A stretch of DNA of 64,000 nucleotides. Origin: Platanthera guangdongensis. Lineage: Eukaryota > Streptophyta > Magnoliopsida > Asparagales > Orchidaceae. Under the pieces are notes generated by a model. That model was not told the DNA's origin and ran no database searches. It saw nothing but the letters and a program-made list of their open reading frames with translations. The stretch is from assembly GCA_039583875.1 (NCBI GenBank), contig CM077149.1, positions 155,028,249 to 155,092,248 on the forward strand, read 5' to 3'. A program made the translations under genes and the position numbers. Below are positions 31,633-43,289 of the stretch, piece by piece. How positions within the stretch are numbered: the first letter of the stretch is position 1; each line of letters starts with the position of its first letter.

Positions 31633-34476
31633 ATGGCGCCCAAGCTAGAAGAGAATGTGAATGAAGGATATGAACTTGTGCGACACGCATTTGATGACGC
31701 GGAACCCGAGATCAAAGGCGTGATAACCCTAATCGCAGAGACTGGATTAGAATTTTTTGTTTCAGAACCGATCAAGATCTGGAAGAAGTAGGTCCTGGAA
31801 TTTCTGAATGGAGCAACAATAGATGAATCAGGACTAAAGATTAAGTCAAGAGTTCATGGGGCAAAGGTGAAGGTCTCTCCTAAGAGTCTGAGAAAGGTAC
31901 TTTAACTACCAAGGACTAAGGAAGAAGAAGATGTTTCTACTTCTAAGACTAGGGAAGCATTAACATGGTGTGGACTGGACTCCAAAATGAAAATAGGATC
32001 TGTGTTCAATAGAAAGGGAATGAACATGCAAGACAAATTTCTATCTGAAATTGTTGGCAAGGTTATCCTGAGCAAACCTGGAGGACATGATAGAATATTT
32101 GCTTATATGTTCAGTCTAATGACAAGAATTATCTTCCAACTAGAAACTGATTGGTCTGCTGTTGTGTTTGAAAAGATAAAAGAGAGTATGAAGAAACCCA
32201 ATTTGGGTAGAATACTAAGTCTTTACCTAGCTGACAGTATACCAGAGGTGATGAGTCAAGCAGCTGGATCTAAGATCAACCACATGAGGAAGATGGATAT
32301 GAGAATCTTCTCTAGGTGGGATAGAGTGTTAACCAAAGAAATGTCAACTCCTGAGAAGGTAACACCCCAAAGGAAGAAGAAGAAGACAGCCCCTGTGGCT
32401 CAAGAATCATCAAGCAGCTCTGAAGAGCATGTAGTGTTCACTCTTGATGAAGAAGACACTGGAAATGCTGGCCAGTCACCTGCTAGACAAGAAGATGCAC
32501 CAAGGCAGGGGGAGCTACCACAAGCTAGCCCAATTAACCTGGATTCCATCCAGGGGGAGCCTCTACTTGTGGAAGAGCCAACTCCACTAGAGAGTGAACA
32601 AACTACCCACACAATACTTGAGGTAATAACTGAAATTAATAAATTAGATTTCCCTATTGAGGATGATGTTTTGTCTGATTCATTACCTAATGTTAATCAG
32701 CAAACACAAACACATAGCCAACCCCAAGATGTTGTCATGGAGGACACATCTGTTGCTGATCAAGTTGTTGATGAGATAAGAGTTTCTCCACCCCATCCTC
32801 AACAGGAATTTACCCTAGAAGAGCTATTCCCAGATCTTCTACAAACAGATTTTGAGAAAGAGAAAGCTGCTGCTGAGGGGGAGAAGGCCCATGTTGAGGG
32901 GGAGCATGTAGATATTGTTGAGGAAACTACAAGGAAGGAGACTTAGGTGCCAAAAGATGCTGAAGGGCTACAAAGGACTGAGAAGGATTCACATCCTAGT
33001 ACTAAGGACAGAGTAGATATAGCTAGCACATCTGCCTCTGAAGATGAAGAGGCTGCAAGAGCCAAGAAGATGAAATTCCAAGTCTTTAAGAGAAGAAGCC
33101 AAAATTATAAGAAAGCTTTACAAACAATTGCACCACAGCCTGCATCACAGCCATCCCCATCTACATATTACAGTTCATTGATGGTGGCTTTACAAATTAA
33201 GCTTGATGAGCAAAGGCAAGCTCTGGAAAAATATGTGGATGAAGGGCATAAGTCATTACAATTTGATCTGGTCCAAGACATCAAGTCAATCAGATTTGAA
33301 ATGAATCTGAACAAGAAAGAAATGACTGACTGCTTTCATAAGGGAGGAAATGTAGTAGTTTATCTGGCCACTTATCAGGAGAAGATCAAAACTCAAGTGG
33401 ATGATATTGCAGTGAAGCAAGGCTATGTCCTGGAGAACCAGCTGATAATGAATGATAATCTCACTGCTTCATATAATGCAATAGTCACAGAAATGAAGAA
33501 TATAGCTACTGGTCACATTACAGCCATGACTACAGCTCAGGCAGAATTTGATAAAGCATTACAAGAAAGTATCACTGCTATTACTTCTGCACTTCACGAT
33601 TCCCAGAAGCTAATAACTGAAAAGCTCCAAAGGTTGAAACCTTTCTACAAGGATGGAGTAAACTATCTGAATGCACAAATAAGGTTCCAGAAAGATGATC
33701 TAAGAGATCACATTGAAAGAGAAGTCATAAAGGGGGAGAGGGTGTTAGTCAAAGCCGGCTCAGATCATGCAAAGTGGATTTCAAATTCCATCAGAGCCAC
33801 CCTTGGATATCCTCCATTATGTGATGATGACAATGTTGCAGAGTCTGGTATTAATCCTGCATATCTTGGAGGGGAGCAAGCTGAAGTGGCTCAAGTAATA
33901 TACCCTCCACCAGACTTTGATATGATACATCAAGATATACAGTCAATGTATAGCCCTCCTGAAGGAATACAGAATGTCATCATTGAGAAAGTGGTTCAGC
34001 CTGTGCCAGAGGCTATACTGAAAGAACAAGAGGCTTTGCAGAAAGAACAAGAAGCCCAATTGTCTAAGAAGAGATTTAGGGAGCAAGCAGAATTGAGGCC
34101 TGATTTTGAACAGTGGAGCCCCACTTCCAGGAATATTATCTTGACTGCATGGAAGGCTGCCAAGGACAATATCCAGGATAGAAATAAGTGGTATTCTAAA
34201 CTGGAGTGGAGGAAGCATGAGAGTAGGCAAGAGGCCATTGTGTAGTATAGAAGAAAGGCTAAGATGAGAAAACTACCTCCTACTGCCCAGGAGCCTAGCA
34301 AGTGCTTTCCAAAGCCTTATCATTACTTTGAAAGGCAGAAGATCAAAGCTGAAGAATTGAAAAAGAAGGATCTTAAAGGGAAGAAGTCTGCTGCTGCTGA
34401 AGATGCTGAAGCCCCAGTCCAAGCAAAGATACAATCAGGAAAGGGCATTGTGATCAAGGATCCTGAGCAGCAATAG
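31633..34476 (+). pseudogene. Additional (env-like position) ORF of copia(+), one frame with stops
   Basis: Starts ATG at 31633 (MAPKLEENVNEG) and reads in a single frame to the TAG-ending tail at 34476, about 947 codons, interrupted only by stops at 31789, 31903, 32944 and 34243. No frameshift is seen. The N-terminal part (31980-32330; MKIGSVFNRKGMNMQ, IFAYMFSLMTRIIFQLE) resembles the plant-transposon-protein domain found after pol in SIRE-like elements. The middle is Glu/Ser/Pro-rich and the C-terminal half is long, charged and helical. I see no signal peptide or clear membrane anchor, so an envelope role is not supported. Function unknown. Confidence 0.7.
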
Positions 34477-34751
34477 GATAGAATTTTTCTTTAGTTTACA
34501 GTTGTAATCATTTGATTTTAAACTCTCTGTAAACTTTTGAATAATGAATATGTTAAAGTTGTTAGAATAATGTGATATGTGTTAAATCTATTACATTACT
34601 GTTCTGAAATATTTGTGTATACATGTTTTGTTTAATACATGTTTATGTACTTACCCTGTTATATAATCCTGTTTTACATCATACTGTGAATTTGTTATGT
34701 ATGGTGTATATCATTGACTAAGGGTTATGACTTCTCCAAATAGGGGGACAT
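34477..34751 (+). other. 3' untranslated AT-rich stretch and polypurine tract of copia(+)
   Basis: AT-rich non-coding sequence with AATAATGAATA-type signals, ending in the polypurine tract AAATAGGGGGACA (34738-34750) directly before the LTR start at 34752. Confidence 0.75.
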
Positions 34752-36676
34752 TGTTGGGTACATTGGAATACATGTACCTGATTTGAAGAAGCCTCACCCT
34801 ACTCAATGATATACATCAAAATGTATTTGATGTATTTTGAGTTACCTTGTGCAGGTTAAGTAATTGCAGGGAAAGCATGAAAAGTTTCTAAGTCCATGTG
34901 TCGACACCAAGAAGAAAAGTGTCGAAACTTAAGAAGACTTGTGTCGACACCTAGAGATGCAATGTCAACACTTGGAGTAATTGTGTCGACACCAGGAATG
35001 CATAGTCGACACCAGAAGGAAAGTGTCGACACATACAGGTTGTGTCGACACTCAATGAAGAAATGTCCAGAGAAGCTGTGTCGACACTTAAAAGCAGTGT
35101 CGACACCCAGAGGAACTTTGTCGATATCAGAAAGTGTCGACACTAGGAGGCTGTGTCGACACTCAGCAAAAGTTCAACAAATCTCAAGTACAGGTGTCGA
35201 CACTAGGAGGCTGTGTCGACACTCAGCAAACTTCAACAAAGTTTAAGTGCAAGTGTCGACATAATGAAGGATGTGTCGACACACAGCATATGTCTTAACA
35301 CATGAAGAAAGTGTCGACACTAGGAAGATGTGTCGACATTCAGCAAATTTCAATGAAGTCTAAGTACAAGTGTCGACACAATGAAGATGTGTCGACACTC
35401 AGCAAAAGTATCAACACAGAAGACATGTGTCGACACCAAGAAGATGTGTCGATACTTAACAAGTTCAACACAAGAAGATGTGTCGACACAAAGGAGTTGT
35501 GTCGACACTTATAAGAAATCAGCTAAGTATCAAATAAGAAGAACTTGTGTCGACACACAGGATCAGTGTCGACACATGATGAAGAAGCAGTGTCGAAAAG
35601 TAGATTCTACAACACAAGGAGTTGTGTCGACACCATGAAGGCTAGTGTCGACACTTAGTCTACTTGTGTCGACACTTGGTCTATAAGTATCGACACTTGA
35701 AGACTGACTGTCTCGACACTTTCAGACAGTTACAGAAAATTCAAGAAGTGACTGGATGACATGATAGCTGTCATTCCAGCCGGTCTACTGCAACTGTCAG
35801 AGTTGTCAGAAAGTCGTTAAAAACCGGATCAGCCGGTCACCATGAAGGAAGCCTATATAAAGGCTTATTCTGTCAACGGAAGATGATGATTAACAACAAT
35901 CAACTAAAGTGATCAGAAGATCTAAGAAGTTGGAGAGAGAGAGAGCTCCTTCCAAGAAGACAGCTGTTGAACCAGGCTGTGAAGAAAGTTTCAGATTGAG
36001 ATCTGAATCTTAAGTTGCAGTGATTGAAGATCAGCTGCATAGAGAATCAACCCTACTGTGTTCTAAATTCAAGAAGCTTTGAAGGAAGCCAAGGGAGGTT
36101 GATCTCAGCAAAGTTCATCCAAGAACTCTTCAAGAAACCAGACAACTCTTCTCTCTCATTCTGAGTTGTAGGTTTATACATTGTAATTTTAATTTCTTGT
36201 AGGATACTTAGGGATCTAAGTTGTAAGCCTGAAATTATAAAGGCTGAGTGGTAGGGCCTGTGTGCCTGAGTGTAGGAGATCCATTTCTCTGAGTGTAGGC
36301 CTTGTTGAGGGCTGAGTGTAGGCCTTGTTGAAGGCTGAGTGTAGGTCTTGGTGAAGACTGAGTGGTGGGGCCTTGAGCCTGAGTTGTAGGAACCTGTTTG
36401 GGGTTCTGAGTGTAAGATCTGAGGATCTGAGGAATAGTGGAGGAGTTTGGCCAAATCTAGTACACTACTAGATAGGCAAAGGGGGAAAGTGGATGTACCC
36501 AGACCTTGGGGAACCACTATAAAACTGTGTGTACTCTGTGTGTGCTTTATTCTGTGATTGCTGTGTTGTATTGCTGTGAAGAATTGTTTGTAATTCTGTG
36601 ATTCTGCCTAAAAGTTTAAAAAGATTAAAGTCACCTATTCACCCCCCCTCTTGGTGATTAGGTACAATTTTTTTCA
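34752..36676 (+). repeat. 3' LTR of copia(+)
   Basis: Same start and layout as the 5' LTR: word array at about 34896-35710, TATA at 35852-35863, end AATTTTTTTCA. Differences from the 5' LTR are frequent C/T and G/A changes, several inside the CG of the words. Confidence 0.95.
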
Positions 36677-36681
36677 TTATT
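36677..36681. other. Target site duplication of copia(+), right copy
   Basis: TTATT, identical to 18263-18267. Confidence 0.95.
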
Positions 36682-38401
36682 TATATGGCGTGAAGGTAGA
36701 TATATTCACGGACCATAAGAGCCTAAAATATGTATTGGATCAGAAGGATCTCAATATGCGTCAACGAAGGTGGATGGAGTTCCTCAGGGATTACACCTTC
36801 CAAATACACTATACTCTAGGGAAGAGAAACGTCATCGCAGATGCCTTGAGTCGGAGGACTCCATCAAGGACAAATTGGTTGCAGATGCATGATGAGCGTC
36901 TGATCTAGGAGTTGGAAGCTTTAGAGATTTCTTGCGCTGACAAGAATTCCACAACAAATGTGTGCTTGACCTAAACAGAGGTACAATATGACCTTGTGGA
37001 AAGGATTCGGCGGGCAACAGAACTTGATGAAAGATTGCAACGCTATGCAGTGGATGAAGTAAATTGCCAATTCTCCTAGGATGAGGGCCTTTTGCGAAAA
37101 GATGGTCATTTGTGTGTCCCAAAGATAGGTAAGTTAAAAGATGAATTGATGTATGAAGCTCATTTTACGAAGTACTCAATTCACTCAGGGAGTACAAAAA
37201 TGTATAAAGACATGAAAAAGTTGTTCTGGTGGCCGGGCATGAAGAAAGACATAGCACTTTATGTGGCTAAATGTCAGACTTGTGCTTTGGTTAAAGCGGA
37301 ATGTCAGAAGCCTGGAGGTTTCCTGAAGTCGTTACCTATCCCAGAATGAAAGTTTGATGATATTTCAATGGATTTTGTGCATGGTTTGCCGAGATCTCAA
37401 TGCGGTAACGATTCGGTTTGGGTGATCGTGGACCGGTTAACTAAAGTGGCTCACTTTATTCCGAATAAGAGGGACAATTCAGTGAAAGTTTTGGCTAAGA
37501 TATATGTCGAACAAATAGTACGACTGCATGGTGTGCCCTGTATCATCGTAAGTGATCGAGACGGGCGCTTCATTTCGAATGATTGGAGACTAATGCATCA
37601 ATTGTTGGAGACAAAGTTAACATTCAGTACGGCCTTTCATCCCCAAACAGATGACCAAACTGAAAGGACCAACAGAACGATGGAAGATATGCTCCAAATG
37701 CACGTCTTGAATTTCAGGAAGAGATGGGAAGATCTCTATATGGTAGAGTTCGCCTACAATAATAGCTATCAAGTGAGTTTAAATATGACGTCTTTTGAAG
37801 CTTTGTATGATAGGAAGTGTCGTACACCATTAGCTTGGGCGGAAACAGGCAAATCTAAATTGTACAAGCGTATGGAAGTCGAAGAAGCTAATTCGAAAAT
37901 ACGATCTATTCGGGAGAGGCTCTTAATAGCCCAAGACCAGCAGGTAAAGTATTATAATGCCAAGCACTAAAACGTAGAGTTTGCGGTTGACGAATGAGTA
38001 TATTTGAAAATTAAACCTTTCGAGGGCGTGTCCAGGATCTGGCGCGTGAAAAAGCTGAGTCCAAGGTATCTTTGCCCATTTGAGGTGGTGGAATGAGTTG
38101 GAGATGCTGCCTATCGGCTAGCTCTTTCAGAGAAATTGAGTGGGTTGCATGATGTGTTTCACATATCAGTGCTTCGGAAAGCCGTGAAGGATCCAGCTCA
38201 AGTGATTGTGAATGATTACCGGTCGAATCTGGGCTAACGACGAAGGTTAGGCCCATTCAGATCGAGGATAAAGCAGTTAAGCAGCTGCGGAACAAGCCAA
38301 TCGGGATGGTCAAGGTTCGGTGGGATAACTATGGCCGTGAAGAGCTAATATGGGAGAGGGAGCAGACCATGCGTGCTGAATATCCCGAGTTGTTTACCTA
38401 A
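36677..38401 (+). pseudogene. pol: Chromovirus RNase H end, integrase and chromodomain-like tail
   Basis: This continues the RNase H interrupted at 18267 ([17 protein letters not shown], then the ADALSRR end near 36860). Integrase follows: an HHCC zinc region (HSGSTKMYKDMKKLFWWPG, CQTCALVKAEC; about 37180-37300) and the core D-D-E region MDFVHGLPRS, VSDRDGRF, QTERTNR (37368-37970). The last part (KVRWDNYGREELIWERE, about 38308-38358) resembles a chromodomain, which in this class targets integration to marked chromatin. In-frame stops at 36906, 37347 and 38094, among others, break it. The last two fit TGG-to-TGA and CGA-to-TGA changes. Confidence 0.87.
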
Positions 38402-38490
38402 AATGTGTAGCATTTGTTATTGAGTAGAAACTAACGATTTGTTACTGGTTGCTGCTTGATGCCGTATGCAAATTTCGGGACAAAATTTTT

Positions 38491-38506
38491 GTAAGGTGGG
38501 GAGGAT
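38491..38506 (+). other. Polypurine tract of the chromovirus
   Basis: GTAAGGTGGGGAGGAT lies immediately before the LTR start TGTAACACCCC. This is the usual plus-strand primer position and marks the 5' edge of the 3' LTR. Confidence 0.75.
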
Positions 38507-39350
38507 TGTAACACCCCAAAAAGGAGTGGTGATCATTGGGGGCTACCGCGCGGCGATAGTCTTATCGCAGGCGGTAGTTCAATGATTTAAAAGACATAGC
38601 TCACGGGTTAGGTACTGCAAAGCTAGCACGCTGCGATAACCACTCAACGCTTCGACCACTCAATGCTTTTGTGGTCAATGAAAGAGGGTACTGCGAAGCT
38701 AGCGCGCCGCGGTAGCCACTCAATGCTTTTGACCACTCAACGCTTTCAAGCACTCAATGCTGTCGAAAAATCGTCGGGAGCGCTAATGCCAGGCGGTAGG
38801 AGTTACCGCGCCGCGCTACTGGCTCGAAGAACGTCGAATGGTTTACCGCTAAGCGCTAAAGTGTTATCGCGAGCGTTAGCTCTAATAGGGGCCCCGAATG
38901 GTCAAAGCGATTACCACCTATGTTACCACGCGACGGTAGCAGTTACCGCGCGGCAGTAGCTTTTGTATAAGGATGGACTTGAGATTTTACTCTCATCTTC
39001 TTATAGCCTTTCTTTGCTGGGAAGGAAGAGGAGGAACGTCCAGGAGCTTGTGTGAATATTGATCCAAGGTCTGCTTGTGATTGGAATCGCGAGTCGATGC
39101 TAGATCTGTGGAGAGGAAGTTGTGGCAATTAGTTCCATCCGGATCATAGACCACGATCATGGCTCTGAAGAGATCTTCAAGGGTAACAATCTTCTTCCTG
39201 GGACATGTGAAGTCCTTATTTGGCATATGCATGGATTTCCCCCCAAAAAAGGTGGAATATTGAGGGATTTCCGTTGGGTTGATTCTTGATATCCCCAAGA
39301 GGTCTTGCATATAGATCCAGAAATGTGTAGTACGGGATCAGATCGAAAAA
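38507..39350 (+). repeat. 3' LTR of the chromovirus (right end uncertain)
   Basis: Starts TGTAACACCCC right after the polypurine tract. The segment 38540-38960 is full of TACCGC / GCGGTA words (for example TACCGCGCGGCG, TACCGCGCCGCG), followed by a TATA-like TTGTATAAGG (about 38966). At about 39177 it has TTCAAGGGTAACAATCTTC, matched in the minus-strand LTR at about 45520 at a similar distance from its start (about 670 and 660 bases). I could not find the right end or a duplication, so the end given is a lower bound. Confidence 0.6.
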
Positions 39351-39499
39351 AAGTGAAGAACATCAATAACAATCAACACCAAGAAGAGACGTAATTAGGG
39401 TTCTGGATTCGCAATCTTGCGGCTGGACGACGTCTTCTTCCTCGTTTTCTTGTCGAGCCAGAAGAAGAAGTTTAGTTCAAAGAACCTGAATGCGAAAAG

Positions 39500-40290
39500 A
39501 ATTAGCTGATGCAATACTCATCTACGACAGCAAAATCAGGATTGCTTCCTGAAAAATAAGAAGCAGAATTTTCTGCAAGTTGCTTCCAGAACAAGTCGTG
39601 CTTCAATTGAAGATTTCTTTTCAACTTGTTGTTGTGGAGAAGAAGATAGGGATGATATTTGCTCAGTCCAGGAAGACAGACACAAAGAAATTTCTCTGGT
39701 GTCTGAGTATTTCATCTCTTTGACATTCTATGTAAGATCAAATTTGGGATCTGAGGGTAGGATTCTTTAAGGAATCTGAGTGTAGGCCTGTGTTATAAAG
39801 GCCGAGGTAGGATTCTTGTTAGAATCTGAGTGGTAAGGCTTAGTGTCTGAGTGTAGGCCTGTGTTATAAAGGCCGAGGTAGGATTTTTGTTAGAATCTGA
39901 GTGGTAAGGCTTAGTGCCTGAGTGTAGGCCTGTGTTATAAAGGCCGGGGTAGATCCAGTTGGGATCTGAGTGGTAGGGCTTTGTGCTCGAGTTGTAGGTC
40001 TTGGATAAGACTAAGTGGTCCTGCGGGATCATATTATAAGCTCTTAAGGAGCCAAGGAATTGGTGAAGAGCCTTGTCTAACACACTGTTAGAAAGACGGA
40101 GAAGGACAGTGGACGTACCCAAGATTGGGGAACCACTTTAAAAATATCTGTGTCGTCTGTGATTGTTTTTGAAAGCATAAATCAATTAATCACTAAGCAC
40201 AAAAATTCAGATATAGGTCTGATTAATTAAAAAGAAGGCCTAAAACTTATTCACCCCCTCTCTAGGTATTTAGTTGACCTTGAAAACAAG
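39500..40290 (+). repeat. Copia LTR remnant (R/U5 part)
   Basis: Holds three copies of TGAGTGTAGGCCTGTGTTATAAAGGCC-type repeats (about 39780-39950), GTACCCAAGATTGGGGAACCAC (about 40116-40135) and TTATTCACCCCCTCTCTAGG (about 40247-40265), in the same order as the end of the SIRE-like LTRs. No primer site follows, so it is a truncated LTR. The left edge against the chromovirus LTR is not resolved; 39350-39500 has no recognisable feature. Confidence 0.65.
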
Positions 40291-40297
40291 ACTTTCA

Positions 40298-42150
40298 TTA
40301 ATAATTTGGGATTTAATTGTTTGGAACTACATGAATCTGTGATTGTAGATATTTTTGGTTTGGATATTTGCTTAGATGAGTGATGTACTCAATTAAGATA
40401 TAATTGGAAGAATGATAGATTGTTGGACATACGTATTAAATGTAATGATAATTGATAATATTTCTTGTTAGCAAACAAAGATGATTGTGATTTTAAATAA
40501 TCTTCGGATCATACACATGTTTATTTGGAAGTTAATTGTGCCATAAAATGATTTAATGTAAATGAGTACTCGCTATCAACAAAATTCGATGACACAAGAT
40601 TCGATGACAAAAAGAAACTAGATAGTGATCTTTATATTTTTGCGGGTTCAAGAATTCGTGAGTCGTACGATTACTATGCATTATCAGTTTGAATGCAGGT
40701 TCAACTTAATTGCTTTGTATTTACTATAAATTCAAAGCGCACTCTGATACCAACTATTACAACCAGTCTCAACAAAAGTCAGAGTGTGCTTTGGTTCGAG
40801 TCGTGATATCACAGGTTTGGGCAAAAACAAAATCCATGTCTGTAAGGCAAGAGCAAAGATAATGATAAATATGTTTAAAATAATTAATTTGAAGAGAAAA
40901 TAGTTGTTTTTATGCATAAGCTTTAAAATTAAAATAATGAGATATTTAAATGCACATGTATTTAATAAAATTAATGATTCAAGATGTTGAATGCAACTTT
41001 TTATGCAATGAAGATCTCAAGAATTAAACATGCAACTAATATCAGTTTTCAGTATATAATTTATACAGCCTAGCAGTTATACATGATTTACTGATAATAA
41101 ATAATACATAAAAGGAAAGTTTGACGGTAAAAGAAATGAAACGTAAACATAGAACCTGAAGCTTGACGTAGATTGGGCTCAGGAAGCAAACAACGCAAGC
41201 ACAAACGCTAAAGCAAATCCAAAACAAGAAGGAAAAGTCTCAGAACATTGAAATAAATAGAAGCAAAATAAAGTACATAACCAGTAAAAGAAACAAAAAT
41301 ATATGTATACCAGTTTTCAATGAAGCAAAGCTAACAAGATAGACAAGTAAAATAACCAAACAGAAATAGCTTAAATTATTAAATTACTTCAGAGTAAAAT
41401 GTAGATTCGATCACGAAATGGCATTAATTGTAATCAGTGAAAGGTATAACTGTATAAGTGTTTCTAGTGGGTGCACATGGTTCACACTTATGTTCATATG
41501 CAAGTCTTATTAGAAAAATTTCTGCTTGTTGTGACCATACAAGTAGAGAGATGCACCAATTAAATACTATATTTCAATAATTGCTTATGACCTTAATGAC
41601 TTCAAAGATTCATGATTTGAGAGATTCCCAACATATCAAGACATATTACAAATTTAGCAATTCAAACGAAAAAGAGTGGAGTTCATAAACATAGAAGGGG
41701 AAATCAAGTTATGGAACAATATTCACTCAAGTCTTAGAACCAGACATACATAAAAAAAAATTCGATGACATAAGATTCAATATCACAAAGAAACTAGATA
41801 GTGAGTTTTATATTTTTGCGGGTTCAAGAATTCGCGAGTGCTACGATTATTATGCATCGGTTTTGGGATAACAAGTACTCATTTATATTAAATCATTTTA
41901 TGACACAATTAACTTCCAGATAAATATGTGTATGATCCGAGCATTATTTAAAATCATAATCACATTTGTTTGCTAACAAGAAATATTATAAATTATCATT
42001 ATGACACTTAATATGCATGTCTAATACTGCATCGTTCTTCCGATTATATCTCAATTGAGAACATCACTCATCTAAGCAAATACCTAAACAAAAACTATCT
42101 ACGATCACTAATCCATGTGGTTTCAAATATATTAAATCCCAAATTATTAA
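40298..42150. repeat. Inverted-repeat structure with inner direct repeats
   Basis: Outer arms 40298 to about 40576 and about 41872-42150 are inverted copies of each other (roughly 80-85 percent identical by eye; both carry TTGCTTAGATGAGTGATGT and ATATTTCTTGTTAGCAAACA in one orientation). Immediately inside each arm is a block of about 110 bases in the same orientation on both sides (40577-40690 and 41757-41868; core TATATTTTTGCGGGTTCAAG). The centre is AT-rich with no coding capacity. It also contains CTCTGATACCA (40742-40752), the complement of a copia primer site. I cannot assign it to a known class. Confidence 0.65.
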
Positions 42151-43289
42151 CTTATCAGGTTGGACATTCAAGATTTAAACTTATTGATAAAACAAATCTT
42201 TTAGGGTAAAATCATAGAATCATAAGTACAGACAAAACAATTTAGCTCAATGATTGCAAGAGAGAGGGATCTCTACTTGTCTTAAAGTGAAGCTGAAACT
42301 GACGGCGGTGGCTAAACGGCGCAAACAAAAATCAGAGATCCTATTTCGAACTTGATCGAGCACAAACATAGATGACAATAAGAAGAACTCTATGTTAATA
42401 CATGCATTGATTCAAATATCCTAAATAGTAGATGGGTCAGAGATTTACCTTCCTCAAAAGACAGGGGAGGGGAGAATACAACGAAGAATCAAGGAGGTTG
42501 TGAATCTTAAGCTTGAGGAAACTCTAATTCGGAGAGGACTTTGGAGAGATCCAATCAATTGAATCGAGGAGCGACACTAGACAACATGAATACCACAAGT
42601 TTAGACAATTACAATAGGGGAAAAGATCTTGAATCACAAAATATACGGAATTTGAAGCACAAACAAGTCATTAGGGATCAAAAATATTTGATTAAGGGGG
42701 AAAAGAGGGCGAAACTTACCAAAATAGGCCAAAATCGGGCTCAAGGAGCCAAATTCGAGTCCCTCTTGCAAACCCTAACTTCTCTTCATGAAAAACTCCC
42801 CAGCCAAAATGAGAAAAAGAGGGTGGATGTCCCTTGGAGGAGAGGGAAGGTTGAAGATTGTTGGTTCTTTAGAGAGGAGGAAGAACTGATGGCTTAGGGG
42901 AGATAAGAATCGTTAGCCCAGAGGAGGGAAGAGGACTGTCAGCTGAAGGGGGGGGGGGGGGGGGGGGGGGGTAGTTCAATAGGAAACCGTCAACTAGGGA
43001 AAGGGGGAAGCCTTGAGGACAGCCAATCTTGAGAAATGGAGGAGACGTCGCACGACAGGAGGAGCAGGATGCGAAGATGGGAGCCAGGGAGCAGTGGGGT
43101 TGAGTGTCGGCAGTACGTGCAGCTTGTAGAAATCAGGACCAGGAGACAAGCGGCCTGCAACTTGCGGGAAAAATAGGGATCGAGGGGGGTGGCTTGGTTT
43201 AGAAGAATAGGGAGGAATCCTAACTTGATATTTACAAAAATGCCATAAATTTCTAATTTAATAAAATTCTTCTTCTTCGATTAAATTAT
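42151..43289. other. No assignable gene; 24-base G run
   Basis: Low-complexity, partly purine-rich sequence. The minus strand near 42690-42800 has a leader-like stretch followed by TTTTGGTAAGTTTCGCC, which could be a splice donor of a minus-strand transcript, but no supporting ORF is found. A run of 24 G lies at 42948-42971. Nothing else recognised. Confidence 0.3.

Larger units (their letters stand above)
18268..36676 (+). mobile_element. SIRE-like Ty1-copia retrotransposon with additional ORF
   Basis: Complete element with LTRs at 18268-20190 (1923) and 34752-36676 (1925) and TTATT duplications. Order: initiator-Met primer site, gag with two knuckles, protease, integrase, RT, RNase H, an internal GTGTCGACAC array with TATA box, a 947-codon additional ORF, polypurine tract. 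This matches the SIRE/Maximus lineage, whose members carry an extra (env-like) ORF after pol. Excluding the nested TRGAG-2 (22033-27720 plus one 5-base copy) the element is about 12.7 kb. Stops in gag, pol and the extra ORF show it is not autonomous now. Confidence 0.93.
7341..39350 (+). mobile_element. Old Ty3/gypsy chromovirus hosting the nest (discontinuous)
   Basis: Pieces at 7341-7359, 16227-18267 and 36682 to about 39350 form one plus-strand element: gag knuckle, protease, RT, RNase H, integrase, chromodomain-like tail, polypurine tract, LTR. The 19-base piece at 7341-7359 joins 16227 in frame once TRGAG-1 and one GTGAC copy are removed, and 18267 joins 36682 the same way through TTATT. 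The chromodomain-like end and the TGTAACACCCC LTR start suggest a chromovirus of the Tekay/Del type; that lineage name is inference. The 5' LTR is not in the window because the minus-strand copia element splits it off. Many in-frame stops show it is old. Confidence 0.85.

Noticed and set aside
40742..40752. Primer site of a minus-strand copia element
   Set aside because: CTCTGATACCA matches, but no recognisable LTR starts to its right and no gag lies to its left; may be a scrap.
42541..42897. 118-codon plus-strand ORF
   Set aside because: No ATG at the given start, no domain, low-complexity basic composition; the opposite strand looks more like a transcript leader.
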